Notes: generated by a model not told the origin, from the sequence alone. Positions 31,201 through 43,000 are shown, numbered from the stretch's first letter. The stretch: DNA of 64,000 nt from Nematostella vectensis (GCF_932526225.1 NC_064041.1:11142813-11206812); one strand, 5' to 3'. Made by a program: numbers and translations.

Positions 31201-34200
31201 CTGCTAGAAGGGGGGGGGGGGGGGGGGACCGGGCCCCCTGGGTACGCCCCTGGTCTTACCTTCATAAGTGAATCTGTTATTACTTACCTTCACCAGTGAA
31301 TCTGTTATGTCTTACCTTCACCAGTGACTCTTTTACGTGTTACCTTCACCAGTGAATCTGTTACGTCTTACCTTCACCAGTGAATCTGTTACGTCTTACC
31401 TTCACCAGTTAATCTGTTATATCTTACCTTCACCAGTGAATCTGTTATGTCTTACCTCCACCAGTGAATCTGTTATATCTAACCTTCATCAGTGAATCTG
31501 TTATGTCTTTAGCAGCGTAGCCAGGATTTTTAACAGGAGGGGGCCCAAAAGGCCCTTTCAAGGCATTTTTTCCTGTATTTTGGATAATGTTTCATACATT
31601 TACTGTATTTTTGGCTGCTAGAAGGGGGGGGGGGACCGGGCCCCCTGGGTACACCCCTGGTCTTACCTTCACCAAGGAATCTCTTATGTCTTACCATCAC
31701 CAGTGAATCTGTTATGTCTTACGTCCACCAGTGAATCTATTGTGTCTTACCTTCACCAGTGAATCTGTTATGTCTTACCTTCACCAGTGAATCTGTTACG
31801 TCTTACCTTCACCAGTGAATCTGTTATGTCTTACCTTCACCAGTGAATCTGTTATATTTACCTTCACCAGTGAATCTGTTACGTCTTACCTTCACCAGTG
31901 AATCTGTTATGTCTTACCTTCACCAGTGAATCTGTTATATTTACCTTCACCAGTGAATCTGTCATGTCTTACCTTCGCCAGTGAATCTGTAGATATAGTT
32001 GGTATAGTGCTTGCCGACACCGGATTTGCATTGAGAACTTTGGCCGTGTTTATCATAAGTCTTGTGAGCGTCGGCCCCACTCCAGCACTCGCCATAAAAC
32101 TGGACTCCAAAATACACCATTCCTGATAGAGAAAAAAAAAAGAATTATTAGACGAAACTGGGCGACTTTAAAACTGTGAATTGTTCACACTTTTGCGCGC
32201 ACTTTTCATACTTTAAAACCAAAATAGGTTGACATAATATCAATATATTCCAGGTGTTTTACATTTAACTATTTTTAGATTTTTCTCACCTAATATAGTC
32301 CCTCTCTTTTATTAGATTGAATTAGCCCCATGACAGGTTCTCCAATAAGGTTCTAGATTCCGGATCCTAGTGTGTGGACTCCGGATTTCGTTTTTGTTTT
32401 CCAGGATTCCTGTATTCCGGACTCCAGCTTGAGTCTTGGATTCCAGACCCTAGTTTGTGGATTTCGGATTCCAGTAGTATATAGTGTCTCATTTTTTCAT
32501 GGATTACCTGTCATGGGGCGATAGATTAGACAAAAGCTTGTCTTGCATCCATATGAAGAAAATGAATCAACACAAGATTTTACGCCTCTCTTTTAAGAGA
32601 GTAGTAAAATATGCGCAAAACAAACCATTCCAATTTGGTGTTGACATTCATGTCCCTGATCCCATCACGCCAACGCAGCCTACATCTAGTTTTTTTCTAT
32701 CTTTTGTGTAGTCCTTCTAGTCGTACCATGAACCCATATGATCAATTGTGAAATCCCTGTCTGATAAACTAACTGATAAACATTGAAAACGCTATAGAGT
32801 TTAACTTAAAGGGTCATTCGCACGCTTGTTCTAAGTTTGATCAATATTAAAGTGTCTAACAAAAGAACGTATGATCTTCCTGATGACTTGCCCAGGTGTA
32901 ATAAATACAAATGAGCCGATTCTCCGTTAAAGGGAGTTTATTTAAAGGATCTAGTTGGCTTATTTATGCAATTTCAAGGTTTGAGTAAAGGTACAGGCCT
33001 ATTCCAAAAGTATTTTCAATTGATTTCCATCCCCTAAATGTAAGGCGTTCAAACAACAATTTATCTGAAAGATGAAAGATCATTTAATAAACCTGGGTAG
33101 TTATTTTTGTTGAAAGATGAAAGATCATTTAATAAACCTAGGTAGTTATTTTTGTTATCTCTCTGGTTGTTTTTGAGATTGCCGAAATAATGCTAAAATC
33201 ACACTTCCCACCGTTCAAGTTCCACTTAAAGAGGATTCAAAACATTATGCGCGACAGACCTTGAGCATTTAACAAAAACATCAATCTGCCCTCCCCCCTG
33301 AAAACCTTTCTTTGCCGCTTCCTTTGCACATTCATGTACGGTCATTTTCAAGTTGAACCAGTTGACGATCGGATGGTGGATTCGGAAGTTCGCCAGTAGA
33401 AAGGGTAGTGCTCGGTTTGGGTACGGTTGATCCTTGAAACATCCTACTGGCGTATAATTCTGTAAAGCTGCAACAAATTTTGTTTTATCTTAATATTTTG
33501 ATTATATTTTTATCGTCCAATGCAACATCGTCCCTAGGGTCTTCTGGGTAATTTTCATTATAGCGTCTCTTCATCAGCTACACGCCATCTTAAAAATTTC
33601 CCAGGAGGCCCATTGGGACGAGGTTGAGTCCAATGTTTACTCATAATAAGGTGGGTATCGGAACCATGGTAACTCGTAGTGCTTGGGTATCGAAAAGTTA
33701 AGCACATAGGCGTAAATAAAAATTGTATATTAATTCCCCATCAATGGCTTATAGAGCCATATTTTGGATGGATATTATTTTGTTAATGTTTTCTGAGAAA
33801 GCTCCCTATTTAGACGACGATAAAATAAAGTCCAATACCTACTTACGTTAATAAAAAATAGCATTCTTGTTTTTGTGCCTGTGAACATGACGTGGCATTC
33901 AGAGGCTAGGATCCATGAACCACTGCAGGTACAACACATGGATTCTCCAGTGCAACCTTATTTGGTTTATACTGTATAAACACTAAATCTGCGGTTTTTG
34001 CCTTAGCACAGAGAACGGGAAAAAGAGAAAACTGCTGTGGCATAAATTTATTTTGATATAAGCAAGGCGCGCAAATTGTCGATTGACCTAATATTTTCAA
34101 ACTAACAATGTGTCAGACGTTCAAGCCAAGGAAACCAAACTTGATCCGGCACTATAAATTATGCAGAACTGTCCTGATGTACTTTGTCAAAGGAAAGGAA

Positions 34201-36774
34201 GTTTATACTATTAAATTAGTACATGGTTAAATATGTGTCATATGATGTGTTATCGCGAGAAAATAATCACTAAGATCACATCGTATTATGACAGTTTTTC
34301 GAGATTATAACCTTAAGCTCTATCACCTCAAGTACTCTCTTTTGAAAAAGGGTTTTACTCAGTTAATTGATAAAGAAATGTCCAATTCGCAAAATGTGTT
34401 TTAGCTTCTGTTTGCATAACCCTTATCTCATAACTTGTTATCTTAAGATCTAGTTTTAAATCCCCTTTCACACAGAGCTTTAGACCTAGTTTAAGTATCT
34501 AAGTGGGCTTTGTCCCACTTTTACTGCAAGAGCGCAAACTTCTTGCATTCTGTCTGAACTTAGTTAATCATTTCTAGTTTAGAATATCGCGCTAGAAATC
34601 TTGCCAGTTACCCTGCCTCCGGCTAGTCACACTTGTCAAGCCTCTTGATTACTGATATCATTATTTGTCAGGGAGGATGGGAGACCACACACCTGTTTAA
34701 TTTAAGTTTCACGTTGATTTTGTAAAGGATATCAAACAAGTTCCGCCTAGCAATTAAGACGAGCCTCTGGTACCCAGGGTTAACTCAATAGAAATATCAG
34801 GGGCGGATGCAGGATTTGTCACATCAGCAAAGCAAAGGAGGCTAAGGTACATGGACAGTATCCTCTGTCCCTTAGACATTTATTTTCTTCAAACAATGTG
34901 ACTTTTCAATTTTTTTTTACTCAAAAAGGGGGGGTGGATATCCACCCAATCCACCCCATGTATCCGCCCCTGAATATCCTTCAACATTTTGATATCCTAC
35001 CCATGGACAAGGTTTGGATAATTCAAAGGTAGATCATAGTTCAAGTTTATGTCATTATTAAGAGAAAAAGGGAGCTAGCAAACTAAAACAATATTCAAAG
35101 GGAGCAATCAGCTTGCACAGCATCCATTTCGGGCCATTAGAGAACTGGGGCGAACGCATGGAAACGAGGCTCTCGGGTTCAAAGGATAATTTACGAGCTT
35201 AGCTTTTCTCTTATGCACCAGTCAATTGACAGTCCGGCCCCCCGACCCCCGGGACATACCGGGGAAGTAACGCGATCATGCGGGGGATTTAACACCTATT
35301 TAACACCTGTAGTCCACCGGGGGCCCCGGGATTTAACGTAAGCCCACAACAGGCCGGGAAAGGGGGCGGGGAATTAACGCTGAACTGGAAGTTGCGTCCC
35401 CGGTTTTTTCCCAGCGTATTCAAATTATAATTTTTCAACAAAGATACTTGCTTGCAAATCTAAATTCTGATAGTATAGACTGAAAAAAATAAAGTTTACT
35501 CTCTATCTATCGATGTCTGTTGACTTTTAAATTTGGGGTAGCCGGGGCTGAAAATACTAGAGAGGGCCCGAAACTGAGTGTAGTATGCACCCGCTTTTTC
35601 CCGCCGATGTTTCGTTCACTGAACATGGCAGCTCAAAGGAAGGTATGGCTTTCGATAGTGGGACGTTATCGGAGAACACCGGGGCCATGTATCGATGGTT
35701 TTAACACCATCACAGGCTCCGGTACCCGGGAAGGTAACGCAAATTTCACACCACATGAATGTTAATTTCCCCGCTATGTCCCGGGGTCGGGGTGCCGTGG
35801 TTTCAATTGACTGGTGCATTATTTGGGAATCGGTAATCTCCTGTGCTCTACAGCTGTACTGCGGCTAAGGCACATTTTCTATCATTATCCAATACTGAAT
35901 TCTTGTAAAACAAACAAACAAACAAATAAACAAAAACCCAAAATCACGACTTTGAACGGCAAGTAGTTTTTTACATGGTCTCTTACTTTTATGTGGTTTT
36001 ATGAGCCATGTTAGTTTATGTCTGTCAATGCCATATGTCATTAAATCTCTTGAAAGATCTTTTTAGCACATCCAACCTTCATCCAACTAGACTAACATAA
36101 AATCAGTTCAAGCACATGCGAAAGATAAATGCATGGTTAACACTGGTTATTCTCTGGGCTAACACACAGTTTTTTTTACCCAGTTGTAAGACACCATGAT
36201 TCCAAACGCTTTTTTTTTTTTCAAGTTACATAAACAATTTTAATTAAATAAACCTTTTTTTTAGAAAAAAAAAGAAAAACTTATGCAAAGCGAATTTCTC
36301 ACTGGCTTTCATAGCTTGGGTGTCTTGACTATAGCTTGGATCCTGCCATTTTCTGTCGAATCCGTTGTATCGCGACGCCGCATTTTCAAAACATCGATTT
36401 GTTTTTGTCTTTTGAAATGTTCTGTTCCGCCAGTCAAATTATTTTAAGCCAATCAGATTCTTGCCATCTCTCGCCTAGTGCAGTTGCCTGGCTTTCTGTC
36501 GCGACACTGTCTGGTTTTTGTCCAGAGGGAAAGCCAGGGAAGTGCACAAAGCGAGACTCTGATTGGCTCAGAATGGTTTTACGGACGGAACAGAAAACCC
36601 AAACAAATCGTGTTTTAAAAAACGAGGGTCGCGATACAACGGATTCGACAATAATTCTTCTGAATGCATGCGTCTCAAAATTGTATACATCCAGCAATCA
36701 CACTCACCTTGACTAGTACATAAACAAAAACAAATGGTGCTAAGACTGAAGATGAAAACTCGAAGAACAGACAT
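28275..36774 (-). CDS. Secreted cysteine-rich protein: GCFKD/FGVQFYGECWSG module plus D8C (uromodulin-type) domain, 5 exons, complete
   Basis: Exons on the minus strand: 36,774-36,708 (start ATG; signal peptide MSVLRVFIFSLSTICFCLC); 33,467-33,306 (PVGCFKDQPYPNRALPFLL...HECAKEAAKK); 32,122-31,973 (MVYFGVQFYGECWSG...YTNYIYRF); 29,246-29,059 (D8C first half: GYLCDKNMVEAWYRF, MPTSCVPTSHCGT); 28,457-28,275 (D8C second half: GIVDGTVCFHWRSNCC, GCPLRYCGNM, stop TAA). Phases 1-1-1-0 join without a break and total 750 nt = 249 residues. The first module (residues about 23-125) recurs in cnidarian secreted proteins; its function is unknown to me. D8C is a disulfide-rich extracellular domain found in uromodulin and OIT3 relatives. 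No transmembrane segment is seen after the signal peptide, so it is probably secreted or matrix-associated. The exon 2 donor (GTTTTC) is weak. The last ATG overlaps a good donor (AT|GTAAGG), so a longer isoform is possible. The third intron carries a remarkable splice-donor minisatellite. Confidence 0.85.
28780..29020. mobile_element. MITE, second member of the 22,035-22,275 family
   Basis: Ends GATCACATGACGTCTTTGGG and AGGCCACGTGATCT are inverted; the interior shares ACAGCAACAAAAAGCAACTT with the reverse of the 22.0-kb copy. Lies in the last intron of the secreted-protein gene, ending about 40 bp from the exon 4 donor. Confidence 0.7.
29335..29535 (+). repeat. Dispersed repeat family (ATGAAGT...GAGCATAAAAT), copy 3
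   Basis: Starts GATCAACCACTCCTTTGCTA and ends TTGAGCGGGAGCATAAAAT. Third copy of the family, with the same motif order as copies 1 and 2. The flanking 29,540-29,925 intron sequence shows nothing further recognisable. Confidence 0.8.
31096..31252 (+). mobile_element. AGCAGCGTTGCCAGG element inside the minisatellite, copy 1
   Basis: Starts CAGCAGCGTTGCCAGGAATT, contains GGGGGCCCAAAAGGCCCTTT and a long G run, and ends CCCTGGGTACGCCCCTG. Left and right flanks are minisatellite units. Non-coding. Confidence 0.85.
31510..31659 (+). mobile_element. AGCAGCGTAGCCAGG element inside the minisatellite, copy 2
   Basis: Near-identical to copy 1 about 410 bp upstream, with a shorter G run and CCCTGGGTACACCCCTG at its end. 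It joins the minisatellite at the same point of the repeat unit on both sides. Confidence 0.85.
32325..32520. mobile_element. MITE, second member of the 25,726-25,993 family
   Basis: Ends GCCCCATGACAGGTTCTCC and GGATTACCTGTCATGGGGCG match the 25.7-kb element. The internal ATTCCGGAT array is reduced and diverged. Lies in intron 2 of the secreted-protein gene. Confidence 0.85.
33068..33160. repeat. About 46-bp direct duplication
   Basis: TGAAAGATGAAAGATCATTT followed by AATAAACCTGGGTAGTTA and TTTTTGT occurs twice in immediate succession, with one difference (CCTGGG/CCTAGG). Confidence 0.9.
33523..33628. mobile_element. 106-bp MITE with 8-bp target duplication, second member
   Basis: Begins CAACATCGTCCCTAGGGTCT and ends ATTGGGACGAGGTTGA; the same family as 26,298-26,396. 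It is flanked by GTCCAATG at 33,515-33,522 and 33,629-33,636. Lies 48 bp upstream of secreted-protein exon 2, in intron 1. Confidence 0.85.
34797..34974. mobile_element. CAGGGGCGGAT...ATCCGCCCCTG element
   Basis: Short terminal inverted repeats CAGGGGCGGATGCAGG and TGTATCCGCCCCTG bound an AT-rich core with CCACCC-rich right half. In intron 1 of the secreted-protein gene. Confidence 0.7.
35214..35818. mobile_element. 605-bp non-autonomous DNA transposon with TTA target duplication (PIF/Harbinger-like)
   Basis: Ends TGCACCAGTCAATTGACAGT and inverted TTTCAATTGACTGGTGCA; the inverted similarity extends over about 57 bp, through the GACCCCCGGGACATA / TATGTCCCGGGGTC parts. Directly flanked by TTA on both sides (35,211-35,213 and 35,819-35,821), the 3-bp duplication typical of PIF/Harbinger. 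The 81-codon internal frame shows no transposase motif. Confidence 0.85.
36354..36650. mobile_element. About 300-bp long-armed fold-back element
   Basis: TGTCGAATCCGTTGTATCGC at the left and GCGATACAACGGATTCGACA at the right are exact inverted repeats. Complementarity continues nearly to the centre (CCAATCAGA / TCTGATTGG, CTGGCTTTC / GAAAGCCAG). It lies 58 bp downstream of the donor of secreted-protein exon 1. Confidence 0.9.
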
Positions 36775-36899
36775 ACTGGCTCAGGGGGGCACCGAAACGC
36801 TCTCTGCTAACTCGAGTATGAAAGAAGGCGAGACAAGGAAAGCAAGACCTCACGGCTGGACTAGAGAGAATGGAGCAAGTGAATTCTTCTTCCTGTGAA

Positions 36900-37340
36900 A
36901 ACAATTTTTATCCAAAGTGTGTCAGATTTCTGTTGCGTACGTCAGACTACCAAAGCAAGCACTTTTTGATAGGGTCTATAAAAAGACCCAAAATCTCAAT
37001 GGGGGAGTTATTTGAGCTATCATACTGGGTATATGCATAGACTCAAGTTTCATGTACTTGAGTTAAATACTTTGAACAACAAAATGCTAAAGGTCCAAAT
37101 AATACTCAAAAGCAAGCTTTGAAATCTGATATTTGCATAAAATTCTTCTTCTAATACTTTTATTGACGGGAATACTTTTTTTCTCAAGGAATTATTTCTT
37201 GGAAAACTTTTTCTCCGTCATTTTATTGATAGGAATACTGTAGCTTATATTTAAATTAGACTACGAGCTGACGAGTTCGAGTTTTCTATGAGTCAATAGA
37301 TAGTCAACGAGGCGCGTATTCGACTCATAGAAAACGAGAA

Positions 37341-37374
<34 letters not shown>

Positions 37375-40039
37375 ACATACTACCTAATAATAATTTATGT
37401 TGTTTGTTTGATAGCTTCTCGCTATCTATCGTGATAATATGTGAGTAGATTTATACTAATTCCCAATAGAAAAAAAATGTCGATCTTGTTAGATTATAGC
37501 CTAGACTTTTCTTCTTAGTTAAAAAAAGAACTCAGATAAATCTATTTAAAAGCATTGGGTGCGACTAAACTTGATAGCTGAATTTCCGACAAATAATGGT
37601 ATAATGTCACAGCTCGCAGAGAGACCGACCCGAAACCGTGATACAAGTGCGGCGTGCCCTTTATGAGTTTGTTGTAAGCGACCATTGTATCATCCTTGAA
37701 AAAAAACACCAAGTGTAAGAAAATTTCCATCTGCTGATTTGAAGATGACAATGCGATAGTTTACAAAGGATTTAGAATTTTAATGATAAAACATTGATTT
37801 TAGATGTTTCTTTTCAATATTTTAGCACAATTAAAGGTGTGGTCGACTAGAATTCTTTGGTCCCCTGTGTGTTTTTATGCCGTAAACAATTCAATCAAGC
37901 GAAATAATAATCCATTCCTACTATTTCTAAAGTATATAAAAAACCATCATAAATATTCCCATCACAATCTATTCTTTATCGAACGAAGATAACCATTTGA
38001 CAATCAAATCAGAAAAGAATACCCTAGTTAGGAAGATATTTTTTGAATCTTTGGATACTTCTGATTATTCAAAGGTAAAAAGCTGGTTTACTTTTCCTAT
38101 ATTCAAGGTAAACGTATAGTCAGTTCAAGGATTCGAATATATTGTGCCTCGATTGTTTAACTTAAGCCATCTGTCCCTTGTTAACTTCAATTGTAATTAG
38201 AGGCAGTGGCATCAAAAAAATATATATTTATTCAAAACACTCATTCGAGACTTCAGTCATTTTTGTCTTCGAGAGGACACTTTTTTTTCTAGTCTCCTTA
38301 ATCTACTATTTACATCATACTACTCGATAATTTAACTGTTTAATGTCGGACGATCACAGATCTGACATAAATGCCATTCCATGTCTTTCATACAACGGAA
38401 CACCCAGCAAATGTCAAATGCTATTCATAACAGAGTATTTCAATCATGAATCCCTAATAATTTCAAAAGAGCTAGACTGGCTGAGTTTATTTAAGTTGTT
38501 GTAGAGCAAATGATGGATGATAACTAATTCACTTCAATCAAAACCATCAAAAAGGCAGGAACACATCATGAAAGAATTGCAATTAGAACTTGCAGTTCAA
38601 AGGATAAACTCAAAAGGATAAGGATCTAAGCATAGCAAATATAATTTTCGGAACCCTATAGGGGTATGACACCTCAAATTGCCCCTCATCAAAGCATATT
38701 ATATTCCTTTGTTCGTGATGATTGGTCAAAATTAAAGTATTAATTGGGCGTAGCAATTACGATAAAAAGAAGCAGCGTATACTGGTATAAATTTCAGATT
38801 CCTACTTACCGTCTTGTCAGCCTAATACCAGTTGGCTTGAGCCTCTCACTGTTCAATTAGCATTAACTTTCCCTCAAAAACTTAGGGATTTTTTATTAAT
38901 CTATGGCTCAAACTCAGGACCTGTTATAACGAGTAAATCCACTCGAAAATAAGCCTGCTAAATTTCCGAACCTCAAATCCGCCCACCCTTTTCGTAGGAA
39001 GGGGACCTTTCAAAATCCTTTTATCCCCATCTTAATACTCTGGTAGACCACCGGAAATCAAATGATCAACAAACATTGTGTCCAACTGTAAAAATGTTAG
39101 TTCTTATAATTGCAATAACGCCCATTGCAACCCGGCGGGCTCTTATATGCTCTCAAATTCCGCAAACAACAAATTGAAATTTTACGACGCCGATGTCGAA
39201 ATTGTCTACAAAAAGAAAAATGAATAATACTATGTAAAGAACTTTTGTTTTTTTATTCTTTCCACTACGAGATAAGCTTAGGATATTTGCGTGTATTTTA
39301 GCTTTGTTGATAATGTATTAGTAGGTATTAGTGAACAAAAAACTTAATTCGAGTAAAAAAGTAAACTTTACTTTTTGTCGAGTGCGTGGAACAGCCTAAC
39401 CATTAACTTATTCAGCCTTACGCTCGATAAAAGCCTAGAATTTAATACTATGTAAACAGCTTTTATTTTATATAGAGAGCGCTTTTCGAGTTACCGAACA
39501 CCATAGCAATTATCTTCTTCAAGACAAATAAAAGTTGTCAAGTTTTGCTCCTCATTTATATGAAAAAGGCGGAAAAAATAAAAAAATACATCGTCAAAAA
39601 GCTCGATATAGTAGGAATAAATTTAATTTGAATAGTTTTTGCAGAGTACAATGCTCATATTTCAATACTCAATTTTCATATTTTCAAGTGCTTCTAATAT
39701 ATGGCAGGTCTTTTTTTTATCCAGACTTACTTGTTGAATGATAGACCAACTGGGAAGCTATGAATACCATAAGCATATACATTTTTCCTGTTAATCAAAT
39801 CTACACCAATGAGTCTATTTTTGATTTTAAAATCAATTAACTTTTCAAATTTGCTGTAAAATTGCTTTGTTCCCCTTAGAACCTATTAAAAACATGCACT
39901 AATCTTTTCAATGATCAATCCCGTCAGGAGAGGGGTGAGGGCTAAATGGGAGGGACAAGGCTTGGTTACCCGAGTAGTTGTTCCGCCATCTTGGGTATTT
40001 CGAAGATTTTGCGACCTGTTCCGAAAATCTTTCGGCATA
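36900..40039. other. Divergent intergenic region between the secreted-protein gene and STXBP1
   Basis: Separates two genes transcribed away from each other, so it must hold both promoters. No TATA box or conserved site could be assigned by eye. It contains the fold-back element at 37,255-37,462. Open frames at 37,542-37,751 (-), 37,804-37,992 (+) and 39,535-39,741 (+) are unassigned. Confidence 0.45.
37255..37462. mobile_element. AATTAGACTAC fold-back element, short form
   Basis: AATTAGACTACGAGCTGACG with GAGTTTTCTATGAGTC is answered by GACTCATAGAAAACGAGAAC and GAGTAGTCTAATT. A second pair, AGTATAAATTTACTCACATA and TATGTGAGTAGATTTATACT, bounds the right half. Related to the longer element at 41,576-42,166. 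Confidence 0.75.
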
Positions 40040-43000
40040 ATGTCCCTGAAAACCATAGTCAGCAAAAGTAAGCCTTGATATACGCCAGATATAACCGCAA
40101 ATAATCAGCGAACTTATTCTCGCTATAATTCCTAATTTTCAGGGCTGATTGAGAATGTTTTCGCTCCAATTCACCAACCCGGAGAATGGAGGGTACGAAT
40201 GTTTTTTTTTTTTTTAAATGTCAGATTTTCTGCAATTTCAATGCGATGCCTTTACTCGTGCTTGAGAATTGCTTGGTGTTTTAGGCGCTGGTTCTTGATC
40301 ACTTGAGCACCAGGATGATTTCTTCGTGTGTAAAAATGCACGACTTGATTGACAATGGAGTAACAGGTCAGTTCCACCGTGTTTACGAATTACTGTTCAC
40401 CCCTAATATAGAGGACTTAGCTCGCAAGGGTGTCCTAAGGCAAAATATGCAAAAATGTTTATGCAAAACTCCATCTGGGGGAGAAAAGGATTTTTCGATA
40501 TCCAAGGCCCAGGGGGAAAAATGTCTGTTCTATGTTCTTCCAAGGGGGTCCATTTTAGTGTGGCTAAGCCGTTTAATAGAAGGGGATGGAATGTACAATA
40601 GACAGAACACAATAAAATTCCCATCAATGTCTAAGCCCAGAATTCTTTAAGCCCCCTGCCCCACCCTCCAATAAATCAAAATTTAAATAAAAGCCTATAA
40701 AGCCGCTGCCTCTTTTCCCCCTGTTTACAAGCCTCCAAGGGCTTATTAGAGCTTTTACCAATTACAGTATGAATATAAGTGTGATACAGCCAATATTAAT
40801 CCTACATGATACATAAATTGTTTATATATGCTATGCTTTAAATCCATTTTGAAGTATAAGCAGGCCGCCCCAAATTGTGAGCATAGTGGGCATGGGTTGG
40901 CTGAAGCTGAACAGCCCCACCCCAAATCTCAATGATTTTGCTTAAAAATGTCTTTGGTTATTTGCTTTGGTTATCCCTTATTGGATCTGATCTCCTGCTT
41001 TAGATGTAGTGTATACCATATCAAAGCTTCCTATATGTTTTCAATGCTATGCTTTGTTTGAAGCTTATGCTGTCTGACATACACAATTCATGTGATTGAC
41101 GATTGATTGTGTTTTTGCATTATTTTCTCAGTTGTTGAAAATCTGGAAAAACGCAGAGAGCCTCTTCCTCAATTAGAGGCCATCTATATCCTGACGCCAG
41201 AGGAGGATGTAAGTTTGACTTGACCCCTTGTGGCAGAGGTGGCATGTAGTAGGTCATATTGACCCAATAGGGGACATGGCTTCTACCTAAATTGAAGGGC
41301 ATCATATGTATTTTGATGCACTGTATGCTAGATTGAGCCCATGAGGCAGAGGAGACACTGCCCAGTGGGTAAGTTGACTAACACCGAAAAAAGTTCAGTA
41401 AGTTATATTTAAGCTTACCTTATAGCTTACAGTAAAAAGGTCACTGCCTCAATTGACAGCCACCAACATCAGCCAAGGTAGGTACTGAAGTTTGCCCACA
41501 CGAGGAAGAGGGAGAACATGGTATATATTGTATGCAGCATTCATACATTATGCCTAGGGCTTGTTTATACTTGACAATTAGACTACCAGTTCGAGTTTTC
41601 TATGAGTCAATAGATAGTCAACGAGGCACGTAGTCTAATAGTTTAAGTATAAACCCACTCACATACTACCTTCAAATAAATGACGATTTTAATTATTCTC
41701 ACTAATAACACAAACAAAGAAAACAATAATACAATACAATAATTTATTTTCTGCCGATGACATGAGGAGTGGTCACCCAGTCTCCCGAGCTCGGGGAGCT
41801 CATGGGGGAGCTCATGGCTTTACAAAATAAAAACAGGGTGCTCCCTTTTAAAATAACCTGTTTTCTAGTGCGTATGCGAGGGCTTGCAACCTGTGTTTGC
41901 AGCGCATGCAGATAAACGAAAATTGAAAACTTAAGCTTCAAAACCCTGCATTCTTTACTTTAAGTGTCCTTTTGTAAGGATGGAAAATACATTTACTAGA
42001 AAAGATTGTGAACCAAATTTCTTGAATTTGAATCAAGGTTTTTTGTCTCTTTTGCTTCAATTGGCTTTTTCGCTACTCACTATCTATGGCTCAATAGATA
42101 CTGAGTACAGGAGCCAATCAAATTGCGAGATTCATGATAGTATGTGAGTGGATTTATACTAATTGGATATAGTGCCCCTCACCCTTGGGAAAAATGGTGG
42201 TAATCATTACCTTGAGGTGAGAAAGTGAATGACTATGACACACAACATTATAAGCAGTTGTACTTCATGCTGTCTCCATAGTCTATTAGCTTGCTGGTGG
42301 CCGACTTCAAAGAATATCCCTTGAAGTACAAAGGGGCCCATTTGTTTTTCACAGAGGGTAGGTACAGTATGATGTGTACTTTATTCTGTTTATGTGCGCG
42401 TACTTAATAAGCGATTTTCAGGATTTTTTTTTTTAAATCAAGAACTTAAAAACTTGTACTTAAAAACTTGTAAAAGTTTTTTGCAAAGTCAGCAAGTCAG
42501 CAATCTCGCACAATTAAAGGGATATAGAAAAATTTGCGAAATATTCTGAGAAAATTTTCACAAAATTTTAGATGTGCGAAAATAAAGAATAATAAGGTAC
42601 TTGACCAATACTTATTACGTACATAGGTACAAATTGCAAGGATCCTTGTTAGCCTTTGGAAATTCTATTAAACAACAGAAATATGTTTTTTTTTCAGTCT
42701 GTCCTGACTCTCTCCTCGTCCAGCTACAGGGCATCAAAAGATGTAAGTCTGACTTTGACTCTTATTATTAAGATGTTAATATTTTTGCTGTGCTGATAAA
42801 ATGATAATTTTGATTTTATTTATAGTTATAAAGACCCTGAAAGAAATCAATATTGCATTTTTACCCTATGAGTCTCAGGTAAAGTAGAGGTTGAACAGTG
42901 GAGTGGGTGGGTGGGGGGGGGGGGATAATATGTAAGACCTACTCTCATTAATGTGTCCCAACTTTAGAGTCTGTATGCTACACAGAAAGTCAAACAAATG

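Larger units (their letters stand above)
29930..31972 (-). repeat. 28-bp minisatellite, about 60 copies, each carrying a complete 5' splice site
   Basis: On the minus strand the unit is AGATTCACTGGTGAAG followed by GTAAGACATAAC. It begins directly at the end of secreted-protein exon 3, whose last bases are AGATTCACTGGCGAAG with donor GTAAGACAT. The unit is therefore 16 nt of exon plus 12 nt of intron. Variants include 30-bp units and CATTTACCT insertions; two copies of an unrelated element interrupt the array at 31,096-31,252 and 31,510-31,659. Confidence 0.97.

Noticed and set aside
29930..31972. Regular repeats that might suggest a CRISPR-like array
   Set aside because: Units are contiguous with no unique spacers, the setting is a eukaryotic intron, and the unit derives from an exon/donor junction.
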